Source: Pararhizobium sp. A13
GTDB lineage: Bacteria; Pseudomonadota; Alphaproteobacteria; Rhizobiales; Rhizobiaceae
Direction: 5' to 3'
NCBI RefSeq assembly: GCF_040126305.1
Contig: NZ_CP149510.1
Span: forward strand, 3,545,001 to 3,609,000
DNA: 64,000 nucleotides
Shown here: positions 45,382 through 54,279 of the stretch, piece after piece
How the letters are laid out: every line of letters begins with the position of its first letter
Position numbering within the stretch: the first letter of the stretch is position 1
Position numbers and translations under genes: made by a program
The notes under the pieces: generated by a model
Database searches by the model: none
The model's input: the letters and a program-made list of their open reading frames with translations, nothing else
What the model was told of the DNA's origin: nothing

Positions 45382-46492
45382 GTCCGATGACCTCTCCGTA
45401 GAGTCCGAGGGATGAAAGATAGGCAAGCACCCGATCGATGACGGGGGCGCCGCCTTCAGCGATCAGGGTCAGGATGCCGAGCGGACGGTCATCGATATAG
45501 TCGATGCGACCATGCAGGATGTTCGGCCGGATGTGGAACTTTTCGACGAGCGCTGCCACGACCGGATCATGGGCAGCTTCACCGGTGAAGACGATGCGCA
45601 AGACCGGGTCGGACTCCGCGACCGGCGACGGCAGCAGGCGCTGCTGTACCTGCGGCGGCAGATCCTGGGCGACGATGCTCGACAGAAAGGAACGGGCGAC
45701 GGCGGATTTGGGAAAGGCGAAGACGTCGAAAGTCGGACCGGTCTCAATGCGCTTTCCACCTTCAAGCACGGTCACGTGGCTTGCGATCTGGCGCACGACG
45801 TCCATTTCGTGGGTGATCAGCACGATCGTCAGGCCAAGCCGCCGGTTGATGTCCTTGAGGAGTGCCAGAATCTGTTCGGTCGTCTCCGGATCGAGCGCCG
45901 ACGTCGCTTCGTCTGAGAGCAGCACCTTGGGATCAAGCGCCAGCGCACGGGCAATGCCGACGCGCTGCTTTTGACCACCGGAAAGCTCCGAAGGATAGGC
46001 GTCAGCCTTTTGCGAAAGCCCGACCAGGTCGAGAAGAGCTGGAATACGGCGACGAATTTCGTCCTTCGGCACCCCGGCGATCTCGAGCGGCAGCGCGATG
46101 TTGCCGGCAGCCGTGCGCGAGGACAAAAGGCTGAAATGCTGGAAGATCATGGCAATGTCGCGTCGCGCGGTCCGCAGGCTTGCGCCAGACAGCCGGCTGA
46201 TCTCCAGTCCGGAGACCACGACCTTGCCCGATGTCGGCTGAACGAGGCCGTTGAGGCAGCGCACCAGCGTGCTCTTGCCGGCCCCGGAGCGCCCGATAAT
46301 GCCGTGTATGTCGCCCTCTCCGATCGTGAGGTTGACCCGATCGAGAACCGGGCCGGTTTTCACGTCGTAGACCTTGGTCAGGTCATCGATCCGGATCAAC
46401 GGTTCCGCCGACGCGGGCGCGTTGGCCACGCCATCGGCAAGGACGGCATCCGTTTCGGCTGGAAGGGGCAAGTGGCGAACGGTTGCTGTCAC
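45335..46492 (-). CDS. metN: Methionine-type ABC transporter ATP-binding protein MetN
   Basis: 385 residues. Walker A GRSGAGKST, signature LSGGQKQRVGIA, Walker B VLLSDEATSALD, and a C-terminal NIL domain (FTGEAAHDPVVAALVEKFHI, GRIDYIDDRPLGILTLIAEG) that binds the ligand and inhibits transport in MetN. It is somewhat longer than E. coli MetN because of about 25 extra N-terminal residues. Confidence 0.9.
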   Translation of the reverse strand: MTATVRHLPLPAETDAVLADGVANAPASAEPLIRIDDLTKVYDVKTGPVLDRVNLTIGEGDIHGIIGRSGAGKSTLVRCLNGLVQPTSGKVVVSGLEISRLSGASLRTARRDIAMIFQHFSLLSSRTAAGNIALPLEIAGVPKDEIRRRIPALLDLVGLSQKADAYPSELSGGQKQRVGIARALALDPKVLLSDEATSALDPETTEQILALLKDINRRLGLTIVLITHEMDVVRQIASHVTVLEGGKRIETGPTFDVFAFPKSAVARSFLSSIVAQDLPPQVQQRLLPSPVAESDPVLRIVFTGEAAHDPVVAALVEKFHIRPNILHGRIDYIDDRPLGILTLIAEGGAPVIDRVLAYLSSLGLYGEVIGHAVRPAAAGARRSPS

Positions 46493-46496
46493 GGCC

Positions 46497-47288
46497 TTAC
46501 CAACCCGCGATGACGTTGCCCTCGAACGTCTTTTCGACGAAGGCCTTCACTTCCGGCGATTTGTAGGCCTCGACAAGGGTCTTGACCCAAGGCGCATCCT
46601 TGTTCTTTTCGGCAACTCCGATCAGGCAGAAATAATCCGACAGCTGATCCTCGACCAGGATGGCGTCACGGTTCGGCTTCAGGCCGGCAGACAGCGCGAA
46701 ATGCGAGGTAATGACCGAAAAATCGACATCCTCCAGAGATCGCGGCAGTTGAGCGGTTTCCAGCGGGATGATCTTGATGTTCTTCGGATTGTCGATGATG
46801 TCCAGCTCGGTGGCGTTGAAGGTGAGGCCGGGCGTGAGCTTGATCAGGCCGCCGGCTTCGAGCAGCTTGAGTGCACGGCCGAGGTTGCTTGGATCGTTGG
46901 GGATGGTGACCTGCGCGCCGTCGGGAAGCTCGGCAAGGGATTTCACCTTCCGCGAATAGCCGGCCATGGGCAGGAGCACCGTCTTGCTGCCGACGGCAGC
47001 AACTGCGAGGCCGCGATCCTTGTTCTGCTGGTTGAGGTAGGGCGTGTGCTGGAAGCCGTTGGCATCGAGGTCGCCGTCGTCGGTTGCCGGATCGATCAGC
47101 GCGCCATCCGAAAATTCGACGACCTCGACATCGAGGCCCTTTGCCTTGGCGACGGGCACGAGTGCTTCGGCGATCTGGGCGTGCGGCCCAGCAGTGACCC
47201 CAAAGCGGATCGTTTCGGCCGAGGCAGAGCCTGCGAAAAGAAGGCCCAGGGCAGTCAGGGCAGTGAGAACGGTGGATGAACGGCGCAT
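46497..47288 (-). CDS. metQ: MetQ/NlpA-family substrate-binding protein
   Basis: 263 residues. Signal peptide ends at GSASA-E and there is no lipobox Cys, so it is a free periplasmic protein rather than a lipoprotein as in E. coli. Core motifs: GPHAQIAEALVPVAKAKGL, LDANGFQHTPYLNQQNKDR, IPNDPSNLGRALKLLEAGG. Family members bind L- or D-methionine and derivatives. Ten bases after the FAD oxidase gene. Confidence 0.88.
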   Translation of the reverse strand: MRRSSTVLTALTALGLLFAGSASAETIRFGVTAGPHAQIAEALVPVAKAKGLDVEVVEFSDGALIDPATDDGDLDANGFQHTPYLNQQNKDRGLAVAAVGSKTVLLPMAGYSRKVKSLAELPDGAQVTIPNDPSNLGRALKLLEAGGLIKLTPGLTFNATELDIIDNPKNIKIIPLETAQLPRSLEDVDFSVITSHFALSAGLKPNRDAILVEDQLSDYFCLIGVAEKNKDAPWVKTLVEAYKSPEVKAFVEKTFEGNVIAGW

Positions 47289-47298
47289 GAAATATCCT

Positions 47299-48708
47299 TC
47301 AGGAGTGTGCGGTTGGATGATCGGCGGGGTCGGGCAGAACCTTCCCCGGATTGAGAATGCCGTGCGGATCGAAAGCCGCCTTTAGCCGGCGCATCAGGGC
47401 AACGGCTTCCCGGCCGTGTTCAAGCTCCTGATAGGCGCGCTTGCCGAGGCCGACCCCGTGTTCGCCGCTGGCGGTGCCGCCGGCTTCAAGCGCACACAGC
47501 ACGATGCGGTCCGCGAGACGGTGAACCTCGTCCACCTCGCCCGGCAAATGCATGAAGACACAATGGAAATTGCCGTCGCCGACATGGCCGACGATATATG
47601 CCGTAAGCCCGCTGCGATCCACGTCTGCGCGGGTTTCGAGGATAACCTCGGCAAGCCGCGAGATCGGCACACAGACATCGCTCGGCCAGGAGTGCGCGCC
47701 AGGACGCTCCGCCTTCGCCCAGGACAGTGCCACACGGCGGATCTCCCAGAGCTGTTGCGCCGCGGCGCGATCACGAGCCCAGACAAGTGCCGTCCCACCG
47801 TGCTCGGCAACGATGGCAGCAATCGTCGCAGACAGAGAGCCGATCTCTTCGGCCTGGCCGTGAAACTCGAAAAACAGTGTCGGCAGTGGCGCCAGCGACA
47901 GCGCACCGCGACGGTTGATGACCGCGACCAGCGGTTCGTCCAATAGCTCGACGCGGCCGATCACAAGCCCGAGACGCTTGATATCCGTCACGGCGGCGAC
48001 GGCGCCGGCCAGGGTCGCAAATCCGGCATGGGCTGAGAGCGCCTCGGGTACCGGATGCAGCCGCAGTATCGCCTCTGTGACAATCCCGAGTGTCCCCTCG
48101 GATCCGACGAGCAACCGGGTGAGGTCATAGCCGGAAGAGGACTTTCGGGCCAGCGATCCGGTCCGGACGATCTTTCCATCTGCGGTGACAACCGTGAGGC
48201 CGAGCACGTTCTCGCGCATGGTGCCGAATCGAACGGCATTCGTGCCGCTGGCACCGGTCGCCACCATGCCGCCGATCGAAGCATCGGCACCGGGATCGAC
48301 GGGGAAGAACAGACCGGTTTCCCGCAATGCATGATTGAGCGCGAGCCTGCGCACACCGGCGCCGACGCGCACGATCATGTCGTCGGGGCGAATTTCCAGC
48401 ACGCCGTCAAGGCGCGACGTGTCCAGCGATATGCCGCCATGAACGGGGATCGCGCCGCCTTCAAGGCCGGAACCCGCGCCGAACGGCACAACGGGGACGG
48501 TGTAGCGGGCGGCGATGAGGACTAGGTCGGCAACGTCCTGCGTGGTTTCCGCAAAGACGACGACATCCGGCGATACGGCCGCATGATGGCTCTCGTCGCG
48601 GGCATGGAGGTCGCGCACAGAAGCCCCGGTGACGACGTTCTCGCCAAAGCGCTCCTTCAGCGCCACAAGGGCAGCGGCAAGGCCGGACGAGGTGACATGC
48701 GTGCTCAC
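47299..48708 (-). CDS. GlcD/D-lactate dehydrogenase-type FAD-linked 2-hydroxyacid oxidase
   Basis: 469 residues. FAD-binding PCMH domain (VVPFGAGSGLEGGAIPVHGG, GADASIGGMVATGASGTNAV, KSSSGYDLTRLLVGSEGTLG) and the C-terminal FAD-linked oxidase domain (YIVGHVGDGNFH, ASGEHGVGLGKR, DPHGILNPGKVLP). Oxidises a D-2-hydroxy acid to the 2-oxo acid. Its start overlaps the aminotransferase stop by four bases, so the two act in sequence: 2-hydroxy acid to 2-oxo acid to amino acid (inference). Confidence 0.87.
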   Translation of the reverse strand: MSTHVTSSGLAAALVALKERFGENVVTGASVRDLHARDESHHAAVSPDVVVFAETTQDVADLVLIAARYTVPVVPFGAGSGLEGGAIPVHGGISLDTSRLDGVLEIRPDDMIVRVGAGVRRLALNHALRETGLFFPVDPGADASIGGMVATGASGTNAVRFGTMRENVLGLTVVTADGKIVRTGSLARKSSSGYDLTRLLVGSEGTLGIVTEAILRLHPVPEALSAHAGFATLAGAVAAVTDIKRLGLVIGRVELLDEPLVAVINRRGALSLAPLPTLFFEFHGQAEEIGSLSATIAAIVAEHGGTALVWARDRAAAQQLWEIRRVALSWAKAERPGAHSWPSDVCVPISRLAEVILETRADVDRSGLTAYIVGHVGDGNFHCVFMHLPGEVDEVHRLADRIVLCALEAGGTASGEHGVGLGKRAYQELEHGREAVALMRRLKAAFDPHGILNPGKVLPDPADHPTAHS

Positions 48709-49886
48709 GAAGCAGCCTTCCAGCTCTGGCCTTCGCGCCAGCGGGCGAGCCGGGCGACCGCCTCCTCCAGGGTTTCGAAGGTCTTGGCAAAGCAGAAGCG
48801 GACATGACTGGTTACGTCGCGCGCGCCGTAGAACGAGGACACCGGAACCGGCGTCACGCCAGCCTCCAGCGTGAGACGGCTGCTGAAGGCGAGGTCATCC
48901 TTCTCGGGGTCGAAAGCGCCGATATCCGCGACTGCGAAATAGGTGGACCAGACATCGGAGACATGGAAGCCCGCGCGGCGCAAACCGCCAACGAGCACAT
49001 CGCGCCGGGCTGCGAGGTCGCGGCGCAGACCTTCGAAGTAGCTGTCTGGCAAATTGAGGCCGACGGCGACGGCGGCCTGCAAGGCCGGCGGCGTGGTGAA
49101 GGTAACATATTGATGGGCGCGCGAAATAGGCCCGAGGAGATCCGGCGCGGCGGTTACGTAGCCCACTTTCCAGCCGGTTACCGAAAAGGTCTTTCCGGCG
49201 GAACCGATCCGCACGACACGATCATGGATTTCTGGCAGCGACAGGAAGGATGTGAAGGAATTGCCGTCGAAGACGAGATGCTCGTAAACCTCGTCTGCAA
49301 CGATCACGAGGTCATGGCGACGCACCAGCGCCGCGAGAAACGCCAGTTCTGCAGCGTCGAAAATCTTGCCAATCGGGTTCATCGGATTGTTGACCACGAT
49401 CATTCTCGTCCGCGGCGTGATCGCCATCTGCAGTTCGTCGCGCGGCAGCTGCCATTCCGGCGGCGCAAGCCGCACCGGAACGGGAACCCCGCCGGCCCGG
49501 CGAATGAGGGCGCCGTAGGCATCGTAGACAGGTTCTAGCACGATGACCTCATCGCCTGCGTTCAAGAGCGCGAGGAAAGTGTCGGTGAGCGCCTCGGTCG
49601 CGCCTGAGGTCACCAGAACTTCGCGCTCCCAGTCGACCTCGAGGCCGAGAAAGCGCCGCGCATTGTCGGCAACGGCACGACGCAGCGACGGCAGCCCCAT
49701 CATCGGCGGATACTGGTGCGGTCCATCGCGAAGCGCCTGAATGGCCGCCTCGATCAGCTCCGGTGGTTCAAGCCCTTCCGGAAAACCCTGACCGAGATTG
49801 ATCGAACCCGTCTCGGCGGCGAGACGCGACATGGACTCAAAAACAGACGTGCCCGGCGCACCAAGGACAGAATTGACCAAAACCAC
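48705..49886 (-). CDS. Class I/II PLP aminotransferase (methionine/kynurenine aminotransferase-like)
   Basis: 393 residues of fold-type I. Motifs: NLGQGFPEG, TSGATEALTDTFLALLN, VNNPMNPIGKIF, VADEVYEHLVFDG and the PLP lysine in GSAGKTFSVTGWKVGY. Closest in pattern to YbdL/kynurenine aminotransferases, which accept methionine. First gene of the operon containing MetNIQ and the hydroxyacid oxidase, supporting a sulfur amino acid substrate. Confidence 0.85.
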   Translation of the reverse strand: MVLVNSVLGAPGTSVFESMSRLAAETGSINLGQGFPEGLEPPELIEAAIQALRDGPHQYPPMMGLPSLRRAVADNARRFLGLEVDWEREVLVTSGATEALTDTFLALLNAGDEVIVLEPVYDAYGALIRRAGGVPVPVRLAPPEWQLPRDELQMAITPRTRMIVVNNPMNPIGKIFDAAELAFLAALVRRHDLVIVADEVYEHLVFDGNSFTSFLSLPEIHDRVVRIGSAGKTFSVTGWKVGYVTAAPDLLGPISRAHQYVTFTTPPALQAAVAVGLNLPDSYFEGLRRDLAARRDVLVGGLRRAGFHVSDVWSTYFAVADIGAFDPEKDDLAFSSRLTLEAGVTPVPVSSFYGARDVTSHVRFCFAKTFETLEEAVARLARWREGQSWKAAS

Positions 49887-50100
49887 ACCTTTCTTGCATC
49901 GAAGTCGCTCATCGAAACTGAAGCTTATTAGCTATAAAATCGACGTACAAAGTATATTATTATTGATCGACGATCCTTCTGCGAAATGATTTTCTGGATG
50001 CAGGAGCCGCATCGTGAATACCACTTCGGCACCCCGAACTTCGTAGCCTTGCCGGCCTCGAAACGCGTTTCAGCAATAGCGGCCGAGCTCATTGAGGCGA
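49887..50100. promoter_or_regulatory. AT-rich promoter region of the methionine-type operon
   Basis: A 214-base gap. An AT-rich tract at about 49921-49970 (CTATAAAATCGACG, then AGTATATTATTATTGATCGA) lies 40-80 bases upstream of the aminotransferase start. It shares ATAAAATCGA with the element before the SfnB-like gene at 56.7 kb. Confidence 0.4.
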
Positions 50101-50838
50101 TCAAGCCGCCGTTAAAGTGGTATCAAGCAATTTCAACAAACTACGTTTGGCTGCCTCGAAACCCGGTGAGGCCAGATCGCGCGATTTCGGCATATCAACT
50201 GCCAATTCCTTGTAGATGCGACCTGGCCAAGGTTGCATGACAATCAGGCGGTCAGCCAGTATCAGTGCCTCGTCGATGTCGTGGGTTACCAGAACGAGCG
50301 TGGGTTTGGCCTCCGCCCAGATGTCAAGAAGATGCTTCTGCAGGTCGGCGCGGGTGAAGGCATCCAGAGCGGAGAAGGGCTCATCGAGGAGAAGAACCCC
50401 CGGCTGCGTAACAAGCGCACGCGCTATGGCAACGCGTTGTGCCTGCCCGCCTGACAGTTCCTTTGGCCACCGGTCGGCAAGGTCAGCCAAACCGACTGTC
50501 TTCAGGCTCTTTGCAACCCGCCGGCGGCGCTCATCCGCGTCGATATCGGCAAGGCCGAAACCGACATTGTCCGACACCGTGAGCCACGGCAGAAGTCGAG
50601 GCTCCTGGAAGATCAGATTTATCAAAGGGTGCGGGCTGGAAATCGTCTCCCGGTCGAGCGAAACCGACCCGGCGCTCGGCGTGTCAAGTCCGCTGATCAG
50701 CCGCAGGAGCGTGCTCTTGCCGCAACCCGACCCACCAATGACCGCGGTTATTTGTCCCGGCTGGATGTCGATTGACACCCGGTCGAGGGCATGGACCCCA
50801 TTTGGATAGACCTTCGTGACGTTGCGCAATGACAGCAT
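50101..50838 (-). CDS. Sulfonate/taurine-type ABC transporter ATP-binding protein
   Basis: 245 residues from ATG 50838 (MLSLRNVTKVYPNGVHALDR). Walker A GGSGCGKST, signature LSGGQAQRVAIA, Walker B VLLLDEPFSALD, H-loop VLVTHDIDEAL. Best matched to the SsuB/TauB nitrate-sulfonate-bicarbonate family. Last gene of a three-gene operon (binding protein, permease, ATPase). The open frame continues upstream into the permease but only this start fits the domain. Confidence 0.88.
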   Translation of the reverse strand: MLSLRNVTKVYPNGVHALDRVSIDIQPGQITAVIGGSGCGKSTLLRLISGLDTPSAGSVSLDRETISSPHPLINLIFQEPRLLPWLTVSDNVGFGLADIDADERRRRVAKSLKTVGLADLADRWPKELSGGQAQRVAIARALVTQPGVLLLDEPFSALDAFTRADLQKHLLDIWAEAKPTLVLVTHDIDEALILADRLIVMQPWPGRIYKELAVDMPKSRDLASPGFEAAKRSLLKLLDTTLTAA

Positions 50839-50839
50839 C

Positions 50840-51682
50840 TCAACCCTCCCGCCGGAAATTGTCCTGCCAGCGCACCAGTGGCGCCGTGGCGGCGACAAGC
50901 AGACTGTCAGTCGCCTTGCCAATGAGCGCAAAGGTGATGATCGCCGCGATGATCTGATCCGGCTTGCCAAGCTGCTGGCCATCGACCAACAGGTAGCCCA
51001 GCCCCTCGGAAGCGCCCATGAACTCCGCCGCGACGACGAACATCCAGCCGAGACCCAGCCCCGACCGCAGTGACAGGATGTAGGACGGCAGGATTGACGG
51101 CAGCAGGATTCGCCGGACGAGCGCAAAACCCGAGAGGCGGAATATGCGTCCGACTTCGACAATCTTGCGGTCGACGGACTGCAGCGCGCCGCAGACGCCG
51201 AGATAGACCGGAAAGAAAACGCCGACGGCAATGAGCATGACCTTCGACGTTTCGAAGATGCCGAACCACAGGATGAAGAGCGGAACCCAGGCGATCGACG
51301 GGATCGCGCGAAGCGCCTGGATGGTGGGATCAAGCAGACGGCGTGCCGGACCGAAATAACCGGTCGCAGCTCCCGCGATCGTTCCGGCAACCGTGCCCAG
51401 ACCGAAGCCGAGGATCACCCGCAATGTCGTGATCGAGATATGGCTGAGCAAGTCGCCAGATAGCAGAAGACCCCACAGCGTTGCCATGACGCGGGATGGT
51501 GGCGGCATCAGCCGCCCGGTGAAAAGGCCAGACGCGATCGAAGCCTCCCAGATAAGCAGAACCGCCACCGGTACGGCCCATGCGACCGCGACACGTGCGC
51601 CGGCCGCCGATATCCAAGATGCCGCAGGGGCCTGCGGCATCGGGATCACAAGGGGACGGGCTGTTTCTGCTGTATCCGTCAT
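50840..51682 (-). CDS. Sulfonate/taurine-type ABC transporter permease
   Basis: 280 residues from ATG 51682 (MTDTAETARP). About six membrane segments with the permease motifs GLFTGRLMPPPSRVMATLWG, LRAIPSIAWVPLFILWFGI, and RKIVEVGRIFRLSGFAL. Typical SsuC/TauC topology. Partner of the ATPase whose start follows directly. Confidence 0.87.
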   Translation of the reverse strand: MTDTAETARPLVIPMPQAPAASWISAAGARVAVAWAVPVAVLLIWEASIASGLFTGRLMPPPSRVMATLWGLLLSGDLLSHISITTLRVILGFGLGTVAGTIAGAATGYFGPARRLLDPTIQALRAIPSIAWVPLFILWFGIFETSKVMLIAVGVFFPVYLGVCGALQSVDRKIVEVGRIFRLSGFALVRRILLPSILPSYILSLRSGLGLGWMFVVAAEFMGASEGLGYLLVDGQQLGKPDQIIAAIITFALIGKATDSLLVAATAPLVRWQDNFRREG

Positions 51683-51695
51683 GAAAACGCGAACC

Positions 51696-52664
51696 TCACT
51701 GGCTCTGGCCGACTGCAAAGCGCTCGTCGATCAGTTCGGCCGTGACCGCATCGATGTTCACATCGGCCGGCAGAACGCCAGCGCTCTGGAGCGCCTTGCC
51801 GGCGGCGGCGATCGTCTCGCGCTGCAGAGCACCGATCGTTAGCTGGGTCAGGTCAGTGCGCTCCAGTTGCTTGGCGATCACGTTTTCCGGCAGCTTTGCG
51901 GCTTCGACCAGCACGGCCTTCAGCGCGGCCGGATCGGCAACCGCGTCCTGCCGGGCCTGCTCGTAGGCCGCGATGACGCGCTTGACGATATCCGGATGCT
52001 CGGCGGCGAAAGTCTCGCTGGTATTCAGAACGCCCCACGTGTTGTTTTCGGGCTTGCGGTAAAACAATGCGGCATTTTCCTCGACCTCGGCCGACGCCAT
52101 CAGCGGATCAAGGCCGGCCCAGGCATCGACGTCGCCACGCAGCAGAGCAAGTTTGCCGTCCGCGTGCTGCAGCAGCACCAGCTTGACATCAGTTTCCGAG
52201 AGACCGGCATCCGCCAGTGCGCGCACGAGAAAGATATGCGGGTCGGTACCGCGCGTGACGGCGATCGACTTGCCCTTGAGATCGGCAACCGACGCGATGC
52301 CCGTGTCCGCACGGGTCACCAGCGCCGTCCATTCAGGCCGGGAATAGACATAAATCGACTTGACCGGATTGCCGTTGACCCGCGCGATCAGTGCTGCGGC
52401 ACCAGCGGTCGAACCGAAATCGATCGAACCGGCATTGAGGAACTCAAGTGCCTTGTTGGAACCGGCAGACTGCACCCAGCGGACACTGATCCCATCCTTC
52501 TCGAACTCCTTTTCGAGCAGGCCTTCCTTTTTCAGAAGCAGGCTGACCGGATTGTATGTTGCCCAGTCGATCCGGATCTCGGAGATTTCCGCGGCGGATG
52601 CTGCGGAAAGTCCCAGACTGATTGCGGCGGCAAGCCCCAGCAGTGTCGAACTAAAGAACTTCAT
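51696..52664 (-). CDS. Sulfonate-type ABC transporter substrate-binding protein (SsuA-like)
   Basis: 322 residues from ATG 52664. Signal peptide MKFFSSTLLGLAAAISLGLS, cleavage at ASA-A; mature domain RIDWATYNPVSLLLKKEGLL, ALEFLNAGSIDFGSTAGAAAL, GKSIAVTRGTDPHIFLVRAL. These are marks of aliphatic sulfonate binding proteins. Periplasmic. It heads the operon; AT-rich elements including a perfect 16-base palindrome lie about 90 bases upstream. Confidence 0.87.
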   Translation of the reverse strand: MKFFSSTLLGLAAAISLGLSAASAAEISEIRIDWATYNPVSLLLKKEGLLEKEFEKDGISVRWVQSAGSNKALEFLNAGSIDFGSTAGAAALIARVNGNPVKSIYVYSRPEWTALVTRADTGIASVADLKGKSIAVTRGTDPHIFLVRALADAGLSETDVKLVLLQHADGKLALLRGDVDAWAGLDPLMASAEVEENAALFYRKPENNTWGVLNTSETFAAEHPDIVKRVIAAYEQARQDAVADPAALKAVLVEAAKLPENVIAKQLERTDLTQLTIGALQRETIAAAGKALQSAGVLPADVNIDAVTAELIDERFAVGQSQ

Positions 52665-52750
52665 GATTTTCGTCCCCTTTTCAGTGCGCCCCCTGCGCAA
52701 ATCTCGATGAGAGAGCAGCGTAGCGGCCGCTGTGAAGACGGGCGAACAAT

Positions 52751-52786
52751 TAGATATTAATATCTATCTATTTTATAGAATATGCT
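52751..52786. promoter_or_regulatory. AT-rich element with perfect 16-bp palindrome and ATAGAATATGCT word
   Basis: TAGATATTAATATCTA (52751-52766) is a perfect palindrome. It is followed by TTTTATAGAATATGCT; the last 12 bases (52775-52786) recur exactly at 56728-56739. Located upstream of the SsuA-like gene in an otherwise GC-rich region, so a regulator site is likely. Confidence 0.5.
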
Positions 52787-52928
52787 TCCCTCGGGAAAAC
52801 TGAGACTGATGGCAAGCAACGCCGGCCCCCGTGCCTTAGACAGCGCGCAGCTTTCAGCCTTGCCAGTGCACCGGTAGTCGACGGACAGGAAAGACGGCGG
52901 ATCGCCCACCCCCTGTCCGTGCTATTGG

Positions 52929-53100
52929 TCAGCTCCAGGAATGGAGCGGCGGCTTCTCGCCGTTGAGGAAATCATATTTCCAGCGGACCGGATCGTGCGG
53001 CGTGCGGGTGCGGCGTTGCGCCAATGGCGGTCAAGACCGTGTGCGTCGAGCGCGTTCCGACCAGTTCGAACATCTTGTTGGTGGCTTCGGGCCGGCGGAA
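52929..53100 (-). pseudogene. C-terminal remnant of an SfnB/DszC-like flavoprotein monooxygenase
   Basis: In three frames on the minus strand the sequence reads EATNKMFELVGTRST, then YGLDRHWRNA, then RTRTPHDPVRWKYDFLNG to EKPPLHSWS and a stop. This is the end of the same family as the intact genes at 56803 and 59545 (LDRHWRNARTHTLHDPVRWKY). At least two single-base deletions separate the frames, and the N-terminal ~330 residues are absent, so it is a decayed fragment. Confidence 0.72.
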
Positions 53101-53164
53101 TGTTCCGTTTTTGAACTTTAGAACATCATTGCGAAAAGACAGGCATTCAGAGAACATTATATCT

Positions 53165-53181
53165 ACATTAAATATATCGAC
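53165..53181. repeat. 17-bp repeat copy upstream of tauA
   Basis: Exact second copy of ACATTAAATATATCGAC (other copy 41487-41503), about 90 bases before the tauA-like start. The whole 605-base gap 52665-53269 holds this, the AT-rich palindrome element, a weak GGACAGG/CCTGTCC dyad and the monooxygenase remnant. Confidence 0.6.
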
Positions 53182-53269
53182 TAAGTGATGTTAATGGTGA
53201 CGTTTCCGATTATCACACCATGGGGTCCGGGCCGGAAACGACAAGTCTCGAACGGCAAAGAGGATCAAT

Positions 53270-54277
53270 ATGTCCATCACAAGACGTCTTTTCGTATCGG
53301 TGGCCGCAGCCGCCGTTTTCATCGCTGCCAATATCGGCTCGTCCTATGCCGCCGATGTGACAGTCAACATCGGCTACCAGCCCATCGTCGAACCATCGCG
53401 CGTACCGCAGGCCGACGGCACCTATGAGAAGGTGACGGGAGCCAAGATCAACTGGCAGAAATTCGACGGCGGCGCCGACGTGATCGCCGCCATTGCATCG
53501 GGATCGCTCGATATCGGCTATGTCGGCTCGTCACCGCTGGCGGCCGCGGCAAGCCGGGGGCTTGGGATCGAGACGATCTTCGTCGTCGGCCTGATCAGCG
53601 AAGCGGAAGCACTGGCTGTCAAGGGTGTTACAAAGCCGGAGGAACTGGCAGGCAAAAAGATTGCCACACCTTTCGTCTCGACCGCGCATTACAGCCTGCT
53701 CACCGCGCTAAAGCACTGGAACGTTGATCCGAAGTCGCTTGAGATTCTCAACCTGCGGCCGCCGGAAATTGCGGCCGCCTGGGCGCGTGGCGACATTGAC
53801 GGCGCCTATGTCTGGGATCCGGTTCTGACCGAACTGAAGAAATCGGCCACAGTACTTGCGACCTCGGCGGATGTCGCCGACTGGGGTGGCCCGACATTCG
53901 ATGCCTGGATCGTCAGCAAGGATTTTGCTGAAGCCCATCCGGAAATCGTTACCGCCTTCGTAAAAGTTACCGGCGATGCCTATGCCTCCTATCGCGCCAA
54001 TCCAGATGGATGGAACGGCACATCGGCGCAGGCGGAAAAGATCGCGAAACTGACCGGCGCCAAACAGGATGAGGTTCCGGCGCTGCTCAAGGGCTATTAT
54101 TTCCCCTCGCTCGAAGAACAGGCCGGCACCGGACTGCTGGGCGGCGGCACCGTTAAGGCGGTCGCCGAGACATCGGCCTTCCTTCTGGAACAGGGCAAGA
54201 TCCCGTCGGTCCTTCCGGACTATGCGCCCTACGTCTCGACCCGCTGGGTCGAGGAAGCAGTCAAACTTTCTTTCTGA
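53270..54277 (+). CDS. tauA: Taurine-type ABC transporter substrate-binding protein (TauA-like)
   Basis: 335 residues. Signal peptide ends at SSYA-A; mature start DVTVNIGYQPIVEPSRVP followed by GGADVIAAIASGSLDIGYVG and TPFVSTAHYSLLTALKHWNV, all TauA landmarks. Binds taurine or related alkanesulfonates in the periplasm. AAGAGGATC precedes the ATG. Starts a three-gene operon. Confidence 0.87.
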   Translation: MSITRRLFVSVAAAAVFIAANIGSSYAADVTVNIGYQPIVEPSRVPQADGTYEKVTGAKINWQKFDGGADVIAAIASGSLDIGYVGSSPLAAAASRGLGIETIFVVGLISEAEALAVKGVTKPEELAGKKIATPFVSTAHYSLLTALKHWNVDPKSLEILNLRPPEIAAAWARGDIDGAYVWDPVLTELKKSATVLATSADVADWGGPTFDAWIVSKDFAEAHPEIVTAFVKVTGDAYASYRANPDGWNGTSAQAEKIAKLTGAKQDEVPALLKGYYFPSLEEQAGTGLLGGGTVKAVAETSAFLLEQGKIPSVLPDYAPYVSTRWVEEAVKLSF

Positions 54278-54279
54278 AA

